From positions 1 to 60,151 of the forward strand of contig JACRDO010000094.1 of the NCBI GenBank assembly GCA_016212885.1: a stretch of DNA of 60,151 nt. The letters are read 5' to 3'. Of the stretch, positions 52,364 to 60,151 are shown piece after piece (position 1 is the first letter of the stretch; each line of letters starts with the position of its first letter). The notes beneath the pieces are model-generated. The model did not search any database and had not been told where the DNA came from. It saw only the letters and a list, made by a program, of their open reading frames with translations. Position numbers and translations under genes: made by a program. The stretch comes from Elusimicrobiota bacterium. Lineage in GTDB: Bacteria; Elusimicrobiota; Elusimicrobia; UBA1565.

Positions 52364-53743
52364 CTAAGAGCTCTCCGCCATCCTCAGACTGAAAAGGAAC
52401 CGGGCGCCCTTCCCGGCCTCCGAACGCGCGCTGACTTTGCCGCCGTGCGCCTCCACGATGGATTTTACAATGAAAAGGCCCAGTCCGGTGCCCTTGGCCC
52501 CCTGCACCCCAGGTTGGACGTTCTTCCCCTGCTGGAACTTCACGAAGAGGCCGCGGAGGTCCTCCTCGTCCATTCCGCGTCCGGTGTCGGCCACAGCCAC
52601 CTCGAGGAACCGCCGGCCTTCCTCGCGGTAGACCTCTCCCTGGATCCGGACTTGGCCGCCCGCCGGGGTGAATTTAAGCGCATTGGAGACGAGGTTCACA
52701 AGGACCTGCCTGAGCCGCTCCGGGTCTCCCTGCACCGGGCCGAGCCCAGGCTCCAGGCGGCTTGAGAGCGTGACTCCCTGCTCCCGGCCTTTCGCCTCGA
52801 AGAACTGGACCACCTCCTGGGCGAGGTCCTGGAGCCTCATGGGCCGCAGTTCGCACTCCATCTTCCCGCGCTCGATCTTCGCGACGTCGAGCAGGTCGTT
52901 GATGAACCCGGCCAGCCGCCGGACATTGGCCTTGATGCGGCCGAAGTAGTCGCGGATCTTCTCCGGTTCCTCGGGCCGGCCGCCGTCCCGGGTCTTATCT
53001 TCGATAAGGTTCAGGAATGACTCGATGGCCCCCAGGGGGGAGCGCAGCTCGTGGGTGACGGAGGAAACGAAGTCGCGCTTGAGCTCTTCGAGCTCGGAGA
53101 GCCGCTCCGCCATGTTGTTGAAGCCCTCCACGAGCTTGCCGATCTCGTCTTTCGAGCTCCATTCAAGCCGGATGTTGAGCCTGCCCTTGGCGATCTGCCC
53201 CGCCGCCTCGGAGAGGGCGGCGAGCGGCTTGGTGAGCTTGCGGGCGAACCAGTCGGAGAAGATGACCGCCAGGATCAGCGCGAGGGCGAAGAGCCGCAGG
53301 AGGTCGCGCGAAAGCCTGCGGATCTCCAGGTCGATGCGCTCGCGCAGGCGGTCCTCGTCGATCCACATGCGGAGATACACCTTCCTTCGCCCCCCCATCG
53401 GATCGCTCACCAGGGCGTCCTTGCGCGAGGCCGCCCCCTTGGGCTCGGCGCCGATCATGAGGGAGCGTGTCCTCGGGCCGTCTTCCCAGCGCACGAGGCA
53501 GCAGGCGAGCGCCGGGTACTGGACCTGGAGGAACTTGATGGCGCTGACGAGGTTGACGTCGTCTTTCTGCAAAAGGGAGTCGGCCGCGGCGCGCGCCGCG
53601 GAGTTCGCGATGATGGCGGCCTGCTCCGCGTTCTCCATGACCAGGCGCCGCTTCTGGATCGCGACCAGGGCCCCGCCCAGCGCGCCGAGCGACAGGGCGA
53701 AGAGGCCCGCGACGAGCAGAGAGAGCTTCGTCCTGATCGTCAA
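52364..53743 (-). CDS. Membrane sensor histidine kinase
   Basis: A 459-residue kinase with two membrane helices (about 5-30 and 155-175) around a ~120-residue extracytoplasmic sensor domain. These are followed by a HAMP domain (about 175-225), the dimerisation/His domain with H231 in SSVTHELRSPLGAIE, and an ATPase domain with LVNLVSNALKFTP, VADTGRGMDEEDL and GTGLGLFIVKSIVEAHGG. The start is TTG 53743, overlapping the preceding stop (TTGA). It pairs with the receiver gene downstream. It is encoded directly after surface-protein genes, so it may sense envelope state or control their export. Confidence 0.92.
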   Translation of the reverse strand: MTIRTKLSLLVAGLFALSLGALGGALVAIQKRRLVMENAEQAAIIANSAARAAADSLLQKDDVNLVSAIKFLQVQYPALACCLVRWEDGPRTRSLMIGAEPKGAASRKDALVSDPMGGRRKVYLRMWIDEDRLRERIDLEIRRLSRDLLRLFALALILAVIFSDWFARKLTKPLAALSEAAGQIAKGRLNIRLEWSSKDEIGKLVEGFNNMAERLSELEELKRDFVSSVTHELRSPLGAIESFLNLIEDKTRDGGRPEEPEKIRDYFGRIKANVRRLAGFINDLLDVAKIERGKMECELRPMRLQDLAQEVVQFFEAKGREQGVTLSSRLEPGLGPVQGDPERLRQVLVNLVSNALKFTPAGGQVRIQGEVYREEGRRFLEVAVADTGRGMDEEDLRGLFVKFQQGKNVQPGVQGAKGTGLGLFIVKSIVEAHGGKVSARSEAGKGARFLFSLRMAESS

Positions 53744-55731
53744 CGCGCGCCTCCCTGGAAGCCGTCGGCCTGGATGCGCTGCAGCGCGCGCTTGGCCGAG
53801 GAGTTGTCGGGGGCCATGTCCAGGATCTTCCGGAACATGCTCGCGGCTTCGCCCAGGCGCCCCTGCGCGTAGAGGTCCACCCCGGCCTCGTACATCCTCT
53901 GCATCTCGGTCGGCGACGCCGCCGCTTTGGGCGGCTTCTCGAAGGAAGGCCGGCTCTCGCGCACGGCGCGGTCCATGAGGGAGATGAGCGCGTCGATGTA
54001 GGACTTGAGCGTCCTCTTGGCCTCGGGCTCGGTCTCGAGCTTGTGGGCGAGCTGAAGGGAGCGCAGCGCCATCGGGTAGTCCTTCTTCGCGTAGAAGGCC
54101 GTCGCCATGCGCTTGTGGGCCAGGACGCTCTCCGGCGCGGCGTCGAGCGCCTGCTGGGCGAGCCTGAGGACCTTGTCGTAGTCGCCATCGCGCAGAGCGA
54201 CCTCCATGAGCGCGAGGGCAGCTGCCGCGACTTTCTCCCTGCCCAGGGTCGGCGCCGGGCCCGGGGCGGGGAGGGAGGGAGCGCGCGCGAGGCCGGCGCC
54301 GGCTTCGAGGGCCTGCAGCAGCTTCTCGATCCGCTCGTCGGACGGGCTCAGGACCTGGGCATAGGCGAGCTTCTTGAGGGCCGAGAGGTCCCGGCCCGCC
54401 GCGTAGTCGAGGATGCCCTCGTAGAGGGCCGCCTCCGCAGCGTCCGTGCGGAAGTCCGGGAGCTCCGGGAACAGGGAGGCGGCGAGCGTCATCCTCTCGA
54501 GGCTGCGCGCGATCGCCGCGTCGTTGGGATTGATCTCCAGAGCTTGGGAGAGCTTCGATCGCGCCTCGGCGAAGCGCGCCGCGGAGGAGTCCTCGCGGGC
54601 CTGGCGGAGGAACCCGCTCTGCGCCGTGCGCTTGTAGAGCGCGATGTCCTCGGCTTGAGCGCGGAATTCCGGGGCCCCGGCCCCGGCGAGCTCGCGCATG
54701 TTCTCGAGGATGGCTTCCGAGAACCGGGGCTCGGCCCCGCGCGGCCGGCCGAAGCGGAAGGTCAAGCCCATGCGGTGCGTGCCCGCGGTTCCCGCCACGG
54801 TCCCGAGCGGGATGGTGAAGCCGTAGTCGACTTGAAGGCAGTGGATCCGGTAAGAGACGCCGGCCGTGAGCTGACGGTAGTCGCGGTCCCCGAAGCCGAC
54901 GGAGCCGCGGACCCCGAAGGCGCCGTACATCAGGGTCGGCAGCCACTTCTCCGCGGCGAGCGTCAGCACGCGGTCGATCGCGCGGTCGGGCGCCTTGAGG
55001 AACTGCAGGTCCGAGGAGAAGGCGGCCCAGCCGGTCTGGTAGGCCGCTCCCAGCTTGATGTTCCGGCCCAGAGGATCGTTGTCCGAGTCCGAGATGGCGA
55101 TGTCCGGCTCGAAGAGGTGCTGGACGTCCAGGCCCATGGTGAAGCGGGGCTTAAGGCGATAGAGCAGCCCGATGTCGAAGTCGAAATTCGATTTCCCGCC
55201 TTTCTGGAGCACCGGGTCCGGGCCCTGGTCGGCCGCGCCTGCGTCGTTGAAGGCGTTGTCCGCGGCAGGGACGCTGCCGACTCCGCGGCTGAGGTATTTG
55301 ACGGCTGCTCCTGCGAAGAGGCCGCTGGGCGCGCGCTCCGGGAATATCTGCCGGCCGTACGCGCCGTAGACGCTCGTCTCGCGGTAGAGGCCGTCCAGGG
55401 TGAAATAGTTCCAAGCCAGCGCGCAGGTCCCCTTCTTCCCCTGCTCCAGTGGCTGGGCGAAGGCGAGGAAGGAGTTCTGCAGGTTCGATCCGTCGGAGAG
55501 ACCCATGAAGAGCTTCGAGTAGGTCGTGGCCAGCTGGCCGCGGTCCAGGACGCCGAGCCCTGCGGGGTTGTAGTAGACCGAATAGACGTCGTCGGCCACC
55601 GCGGTGAAGGCGTTGCCCATGCCGGTCGCGCGCGCGCCGACGCCCACGTCGTCGTACGCGGCCCAGGCGCCGGGAGCGCAGCAGGCCGCTGCAAGAAGCG
55701 TCGAAATAAAGCTGAACTCGCGGTGTATCAT
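53740..55731 (-). CDS. PorV/PorQ-like outer-membrane barrel with TPR domain
   Basis: A 663-residue outer-membrane protein. After a signal peptide (LLAAACCAPGAWA, then AYDDVG) comes a PorV/PorQ (UPF0164)-type barrel of ~330 residues, opening GVGARATGMGNAFTAVADDV and YSVYYNPAGLG, the family signature. The second half is helical with TPR units (for example MYEAGVDLYAQGRLGEAASM). PorV-type barrels serve type IX secretion in Bacteroidota. Here the two genes upstream encode proteins with a shared C-terminal domain, so a comparable export or anchoring role is possible. ATG 55731 is 5 bases after the upstream stop. Confidence 0.82.
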   Translation of the reverse strand: MIHREFSFISTLLAAACCAPGAWAAYDDVGVGARATGMGNAFTAVADDVYSVYYNPAGLGVLDRGQLATTYSKLFMGLSDGSNLQNSFLAFAQPLEQGKKGTCALAWNYFTLDGLYRETSVYGAYGRQIFPERAPSGLFAGAAVKYLSRGVGSVPAADNAFNDAGAADQGPDPVLQKGGKSNFDFDIGLLYRLKPRFTMGLDVQHLFEPDIAISDSDNDPLGRNIKLGAAYQTGWAAFSSDLQFLKAPDRAIDRVLTLAAEKWLPTLMYGAFGVRGSVGFGDRDYRQLTAGVSYRIHCLQVDYGFTIPLGTVAGTAGTHRMGLTFRFGRPRGAEPRFSEAILENMRELAGAGAPEFRAQAEDIALYKRTAQSGFLRQAREDSSAARFAEARSKLSQALEINPNDAAIARSLERMTLAASLFPELPDFRTDAAEAALYEGILDYAAGRDLSALKKLAYAQVLSPSDERIEKLLQALEAGAGLARAPSLPAPGPAPTLGREKVAAAALALMEVALRDGDYDKVLRLAQQALDAAPESVLAHKRMATAFYAKKDYPMALRSLQLAHKLETEPEAKRTLKSYIDALISLMDRAVRESRPSFEKPPKAAASPTEMQRMYEAGVDLYAQGRLGEAASMFRKILDMAPDNSSAKRALQRIQADGFQGGAR

Positions 55732-55736
55732 TGCGC

Positions 55737-56207
55737 TCACCTCGCGACCGCCACGGTCCCTGTGAGCGTGGAGTCCTCGGCCTGGATGCGGTAGAGGTAG
55801 ACCCCGCCGGCCGCGGCGCGCCCGTTGATGGTCCCGTCCCACTGGAGCACGTCGATCTGGATGGGGGAGGAGCTCGGCGGATACTTGTCGCGGCAGGCCT
55901 TATGGGCCCCGGCGACGCCGCCGCCTGCGTCCCGGATATGGGCCATGCCGGCCGCCCGGCGTCCCCGGAGGTCGTAGATCGTCGCGCTGACGCCGGAGTC
56001 CTTCGGGTTGTTGGCGCAGAGGATCGCCACGTCGTTTTTGCCGTCGCCGTTGGGCGTGATGACCCGCACGAGGGCCCCGAGGAATTGGAAGCCGCGGGCT
56101 TGGGCATGCACGCGGCCCGTCTCCAGAGTCCCGGCCAGGACCGCGGCCAAAGCCGCTCCCGCGGGGATGAACAGCCGGCGCAGCAAGCCCGAGTTCGATT
56201 TGGTCAT
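55737..56207 (-). CDS. Small secreted protein with gliding/T9SS-like C-terminal domain
   Basis: A 156-residue secreted protein: a signal sequence (LFIPAGAALAAVLAG …) and one FlgD/CHU_C-like Ig domain. The domain begins VRVITPNGDGKNDVAIL, then has ATIYDLRGRRAAGM, LQWDGTINGRAAAGGVYLY and ends GTVAVAR. The same domain, with the same last residues (VVAR), closes the large FN3 protein encoded 17 bases upstream. It may be little more than the sorting or anchoring domain itself. Confidence 0.8.
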   Translation of the reverse strand: MTKSNSGLLRRLFIPAGAALAAVLAGTLETGRVHAQARGFQFLGALVRVITPNGDGKNDVAILCANNPKDSGVSATIYDLRGRRAAGMAHIRDAGGGVAGAHKACRDKYPPSSSPIQIDVLQWDGTINGRAAAGGVYLYRIQAEDSTLTGTVAVAR

Positions 56208-56224
56208 AGTTCTCTCCAAGCGGC

Positions 56225-59200
56225 TCACCTCGCCACCACCAAGGCGCCGTTGAACGTCTTCCCGTCGCCGTTGACCTGATAGATGTAGACCCCGCTCGCG
56301 GCGACGCGGCCGTTCATCCTGCCGTCCCACATCAGCGAATCCGGCATCGGGCCCGGGCGCATGGCCGCGGCGAAGGCCCCGCGCAGGTCGTAGATCCTGC
56401 CCTCCATAACGGCATGGTTCGGGTTGTCGAAGAGGAAGATCACGACGTCGTTTTTGCCGTCGTCGTTGGGCGTGAAGACGCGGCTGGTGATGTTCGAGAT
56501 GTCGAAGGTGACGGAGTCCTCGCGGTAGAGGCTTCGGATCTGGAAGAGGCCGAGATTCGGGGTCTTGACCGTCACCGTCTGCGCGAGGGGGTCCACCGCG
56601 CCGTAGAGCTTCTTGTACTCGACTCCGTTGTGCCAGAAGATGCCGAGGTTCCTGACGGCTTCGGCCGCGGCCGGGCCCGCGGCGTTGGGCACAGGCATGC
56701 CGCCCGCGGTCGCGAAGCGCAGCACAACGGGGACCGGGCGGCCGAAGCGGACGCCCGAGAGCGGGGTATGTCCGCCCAGCATCGGGATGAACTCCACCGC
56801 CTCCAGGATATTGCCGCCCACCAGCTCGGGACGGCGGCGACGGGAGATGCGGATATCCTCTGCGCCGGCGTTGAACATCCGGCTCATCCGATCCAGATCG
56901 TCCTGCTCGATCATGACGTTCGAGACGAGGTCGTCGAGGTAGAAGAACTGCTGGCCGAAATTATTCACGACCGTCGCGTTCGTCGCCGCGCCGATGGAAT
57001 TGTAGGACCGGACCTGGTAGAGGCAGGCCGCGCCGCCCGCGAGGTCCGTGAAGCTCGTCTGGCCGGCAGGCGGGGTGCTGATCGCCTGGAAGGGCAGGGA
57101 GGGACCCGTCGAGCGCAGGACTTGGTAGCCGATCAGCTCGTCGTAGGCCGGGGCCGACGTGCTCCTGAACAGGGCTCCGTTGGAGAAGCGGACCGTGGGC
57201 AGCCAAGTCAGCGTGACCGCGTCGGACGAGCCGGCGACGCGGATGCCGAGCGGCTCCATGGGGGGCGCCGTGAACGGAACGGCGGAGCGGGTCGAAGAGA
57301 ACGCTCCTTCGAGGCCGTCCTGGTCCTGGGCGCTGACGCGGTAGTAATAGGTCGTGAAGGCGGCGAGCGGCGCGTCGACGATGGAAGTCGCCGCGGCCGT
57401 CGTCACGAGCACGAAGCCCGCGGCGGCCTGCGTCGAACGGTAGAGGTTGTAGTGGTCGAAGTCGAGGCCGCGCTCCGCTGAAGTCAGCGCGTTCCAGGAA
57501 ACCCGGGCCTTGTTCAGGTCGCCGAAGGCCTGGAGGCCGGAGGGAACCGCGGGCGGGAAATTCATGGGTTTGGACTGGACCTGGACGCCGGCGGAGGCCC
57601 GGAGGTCGATCGCGGACATGTCGCCCGCGACGTCCACGGCCTTGACCGCGAAGTAGAAGGTGGAGGACGGGTAGAGACCGTTGAGGGTCAGGGTCTCCAG
57701 GCTGCCCGGCGCATGGGCCGGGGAGGCCGTCACGGAGCTCGAGGCCGCGAGGTTGAACCAGACCGCGGCGTCGCCGCCGAGTTGGGCCGCGGAGGCGGTC
57801 GCGAAGCGCACGAGGTAGCGGGAGAGCGCGGTGAAGTTGGCGTTTCGCGGCGCTGTCCACGAGAGGTTCACCTGGCCCTCCGCGCCTCCCGCCAGGGCCG
57901 TAATGTCCGTGACCGCGTCCGGCGGGTTGTGGAGATGCATGGGCACGCTGAAGTTGCTTGGGTTGAGGCCCTTGGCCGGTTCGCGCAGCCATGGGCCGGC
58001 GAGCGGCAAGGGCGAGGAATCCTCGAGCCGGATGGCGAAGTAGTAGGTCGTGAAAGGAGTCAGGCCCGTCAGCGTCCATGTGCGGGTCTCCATGGCGGCG
58101 CCCGGCGCGGGGGCCGCGGTGGGCGAGAAAGCCGAGAGGGGCTGGGCCGCGGCGAAGCCCGCGTCGGAGGCCAGGTTGCCCATCGTTGAGGCCCGGACGA
58201 GGTAGCGATCCGGCAAGGTCACGGCTGCGCGGCCCGGCTCGGTCCACGCGAGGTCCATGCTGCCGGAGCTTGCGCCGGGCCGGGCCGCGAGGTTCGTCAC
58301 TGCGGCGATGCCCCTGGGCCGGGCTTGGGCCTGGGTCCCGTATGACTTGAGATCCGCCTGCGACATGTCGCCGGCCTTGTCCACGGACCTGACCATGAAG
58401 AAATAGAGCTCTCCGGGAGCCAGAGCGCCGATGGTCAGGGTCTCGAGTGTCCCAGGATCACGGGCCGTGGAGAGGGTGAGGGAGCTTGAGGCCGCGAGGT
58501 TGAACCATGCCGTGGTGTCCCCTTGGAGGTGACCAGCGGAGAAGGTAGCGGAGCGCACGATGTAGTGGGAAAGCGGCGTGAAATTGTAGTTGCGCGGCGC
58601 GGTCCACGAAAGGTCCGCCTGCCCCTGCGCGCCTCCGGTCAGGGCCGTCAGGTCGTTGACCGGCTCCGGCGGATATGGGATGTGCCGCGGCGGGCTGTAA
58701 TTGAACCGGTTGCGGCCTCTCGCCTCGTCGCGCAGCCAGGGCCCGGCGAACGGAGCTGGAGAGGAGTCCTCGAGCCGGACAGCGAAGTAGTAGGTCGCAA
58801 AAGGCGTCAGGCCGCTGACCGCCAGCGTGCGCCTGGCCAGGGCTTGGCCGGGCGCCGGAACCGGAGTCGGAGAGAATACCGAGAGCGGCAGGGCCGCGGC
58901 GAAGTCCGCATCCGTACCGATATTGCCCAGAGTCGAGACCTTGATCGTGTAGAACTCGGGAGCCGTCGATTGCGCGCGGCCCGGCTCGGTCCAGGCGAGG
59001 CTGATGCCGCCGGAGACTGCGCCGGGCTGGGCCGAGAGGTTCGTGATCCCGGCGATGCCCATGGGCCGGGCTTGGGCCTGGACCTCGTAAGACTTGAGGT
59101 CCGACTGCGAGACATCCCCGGCGATGTCTTCGGTCCTAACCATGAAGTAGTGGAGCTCGCCGGGGATGAGGCCGTCGATCGTGAGGGTCTCCAGGCTGCC

Positions 59201-59482
59201 CGCCTCATGGGCCGGGGAGACCGTGAGGGAGCTGGAGGCCGTGAGGTTGAACCAGGCCGTTGTGTCGCCTTTGAGCTGGGCCGCGGAATAGGTCGCGAAG
59301 CGTACGAAATAGTGCGAGAGGGGGGTGAAGTCCCCATCGCTCGGCGCGCTCCAGGAGAGGCTGGCCCGGCCCTCCAAGTCTCCGGTCTGGGCCGCGAGAT
59401 CCGTGACCGGGTCCGGCGGCTGGCCGGCCGAGGCGGCGCCGCCGAGAACGGCGAAGACTAGGCATAGAACTGCGGCGTTCAT
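56225..59482 (-). CDS. Large secreted fibronectin type III protein
   Basis: A 1085-residue surface protein. Signal peptide MNAAVLCLVFAVLGGAASA; then about seven FN3-like modules. The first four are an A-B-A-B series (A: DPVTDLAAQTGDLEGRASLSW-type; B: ITNLSAQPGAVSGGISLAW-type), followed by a third A and two more distant modules. Next comes a ~150-residue linker, and finally a CHU_C/FlgD-like domain (VFTPNDDGKNDVVIFLF, IYDLRGAFAAAM, GVYIYQVNGDG) ending VVAR. It likely binds surfaces or glycans, but the ligand is unknown. The A and B modules look like recent duplications. Confidence 0.85.
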   Translation of the reverse strand: MNAAVLCLVFAVLGGAASAGQPPDPVTDLAAQTGDLEGRASLSWSAPSDGDFTPLSHYFVRFATYSAAQLKGDTTAWFNLTASSSLTVSPAHEAGSLETLTIDGLIPGELHYFMVRTEDIAGDVSQSDLKSYEVQAQARPMGIAGITNLSAQPGAVSGGISLAWTEPGRAQSTAPEFYTIKVSTLGNIGTDADFAAALPLSVFSPTPVPAPGQALARRTLAVSGLTPFATYYFAVRLEDSSPAPFAGPWLRDEARGRNRFNYSPPRHIPYPPEPVNDLTALTGGAQGQADLSWTAPRNYNFTPLSHYIVRSATFSAGHLQGDTTAWFNLAASSSLTLSTARDPGTLETLTIGALAPGELYFFMVRSVDKAGDMSQADLKSYGTQAQARPRGIAAVTNLAARPGASSGSMDLAWTEPGRAAVTLPDRYLVRASTMGNLASDAGFAAAQPLSAFSPTAAPAPGAAMETRTWTLTGLTPFTTYYFAIRLEDSSPLPLAGPWLREPAKGLNPSNFSVPMHLHNPPDAVTDITALAGGAEGQVNLSWTAPRNANFTALSRYLVRFATASAAQLGGDAAVWFNLAASSSVTASPAHAPGSLETLTLNGLYPSSTFYFAVKAVDVAGDMSAIDLRASAGVQVQSKPMNFPPAVPSGLQAFGDLNKARVSWNALTSAERGLDFDHYNLYRSTQAAAGFVLVTTAAATSIVDAPLAAFTTYYYRVSAQDQDGLEGAFSSTRSAVPFTAPPMEPLGIRVAGSSDAVTLTWLPTVRFSNGALFRSTSAPAYDELIGYQVLRSTGPSLPFQAISTPPAGQTSFTDLAGGAACLYQVRSYNSIGAATNATVVNNFGQQFFYLDDLVSNVMIEQDDLDRMSRMFNAGAEDIRISRRRRPELVGGNILEAVEFIPMLGGHTPLSGVRFGRPVPVVLRFATAGGMPVPNAAGPAAAEAVRNLGIFWHNGVEYKKLYGAVDPLAQTVTVKTPNLGLFQIRSLYREDSVTFDISNITSRVFTPNDDGKNDVVIFLFDNPNHAVMEGRIYDLRGAFAAAMRPGPMPDSLMWDGRMNGRVAASGVYIYQVNGDGKTFNGALVVAR

Positions 59483-59619
59483 CGTCTCAGATCGCGCTAT
59501 GCGCGAGCATACTGAGACTGTAGCCGGACTTCGGGGGAAAAGCCCGAAGGAATCAAGCAGGTTCCGCGAAATTTATTTCGCAGCGATTTCGCAAAACCCG
59601 GTCAAGTCGGGCCCAAAGG

Positions 59620-59677
59620 CCTATGCCTGGCATAGGTCATTCGGCCCTGGCCATACGGGGCGAAGGACCTGTATAGT
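59620..59677. promoter_or_regulatory. CCTATGCC palindrome cluster
   Basis: The 201-base gap 59483-59683 has no gene. It holds the perfect palindrome cctatgcc-t-ggcatagg (59620-59636), then ataggtcattcggcccTGG (59633-59650) and gaaggacctgtatag (59662-59676). These are related to the motifs near 10.77, 33.1 and 50.4 kb. They could serve the FN3 operon on one strand and the gene at 59684 on the other. Confidence 0.45.
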
Positions 59678-59683
59678 TTTCTT

Positions 59684-60151
59684 ATGCTTGCCGCGCTGCT
59701 TCGCAGGGCCCGAGGCTTCTGCATCCTGTTGAGCCTGTTGGTATTCGCGAATCTGGGGGGGGGGGCTTCTCGTTTTGCATAAGACTTATGCGGGCGATCA
59801 AGCCGAAGATTCCTCTGCGAAACCGCCGCAGCAGCTGGTCCTAAGCTGGCTTCTTCCAGTCATCGCCGACGGCCAGGCTTTGAAGGTCAAGGTCGCCGAA
59901 GCCCGCCGCATCATTCTCCAACTAGACAAAGAGACGCTGGCCGAGAAATCAAAACTCCCGGCGGTGATTGGAGTATTCGAGCCCATCCATCTGGGGCTGG
60001 CGAAGCCGGCCAAGCCTGGCGAGTACGGCGGGGGGATGTCGCCGCGGCTGGAGTTCATCGAGAAGAACCTGGCCAAGAGCCTTCAAGACCTCGCGAAGCT
60101 GCCCTCGGCCTGCGACGCCGCGCATCAGGCCCAATGGAAGGCTGCTTCGGC
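59684..60151 (+). pseudogene. Secreted protein gene broken by an 11-G tract, 3' end cut by window
   Basis: ATG 59684 opens a signal-peptide-like frame (AALLRRARGFCILLSLLVFA). At 59755-59765 there are 11 consecutive Gs, and the frame then stops at TAA 59780. With one G fewer, it joins the frame running from 59766 to the window end (LLVLHKTYAGDQAED …, later VIADGQALKVKVAEARRIIL). I recognise no family. The break could be a phase-variation switch, a real mutation, or a base-calling error in a homopolymer. Confidence 0.6.

Overview
This is a GC-rich bacterial window that looks chromosomal. Gene order (rnpA-yidD-yidC-jag-mnmE … mnmG-rsmG, then mraZ-rsmH-ftsL-ftsI-murE-murF-mraY-murD-ftsW-murG), the meso-diaminopimelate-type MurE, an envelope with a PorV-like outer-membrane barrel, TMTC/TPR membrane proteins and fibronectin-III surface proteins fit a Gram-negative from a poorly cultured phylum. 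Elusimicrobiota is my best guess, but nothing in the window proves it. Neighbouring genes very often share ATGA, GTGA or TTGA stop/start overlaps, so long co-translated operons are the rule.

Layout. 1-9451: end of rnpA, membrane-insertion genes, the two MnmE/MnmG tRNA-modification genes and RsmG, with an MFS carrier and two unknown membrane proteins between them. 9550-10686: a membrane-anchored zinc peptidase. 10807-24383: the division and cell-wall cluster, with a textbook sigma-70 promoter ahead of mraZ, an unusual array of tandem hairpins between rsmH and ftsL, and a terminator-like hairpin between murE and murF. The cluster leaves the usual order after murG (no murC, murB, ddl, ftsQ, ftsA or ftsZ) and runs into surE and capA. 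24426-26252: a small AT-richer island between perfect 45-bp direct repeats, carrying an HTH regulator and a nucleotidyltransferase-like partner. 26359-32193: a Crp-type regulator, aspS and two TMTC-like TPR membrane proteins. 32240-36741: a secreted helical protein, an ACT-domain protein, tRNA-Ala(CGC), an RNA-ligase-like protein, a secreted coiled-coil ClpP-like protease and two small genes.

36801-45985 is the most notable region. It encodes IPP isomerase type 2, class II HMG-CoA reductase, mevalonate kinase, UbiX, a UbiD-family decarboxylase, both subunits of aconitase X (phosphomevalonate dehydratase), isopentenyl phosphate kinase and, convergently, an archaeal-looking cis-prenyltransferase. 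Together these read as the archaeal (anhydromevalonate phosphate) mevalonate route in a bacterium that also makes peptidoglycan. A reverse-oriented DUF4160/DUF2442 pair is wedged into the middle of the operon.

46023-59482 lies on the minus strand: two APC permeases, a secreted alpha-amylase, and a tight seven-gene run (FN3 surface protein, small protein with the same C-terminal domain, PorV-like barrel with TPRs, histidine kinase, response regulator, ThpR, MltG). The last 470 bases hold the start of a plus-strand gene broken by an 11-G tract. Intergenic regions at about 10.77, 33.1, 50.4 and 59.6 kb share TAGGNCC-type palindromes that may be a regulatory element of this genome.
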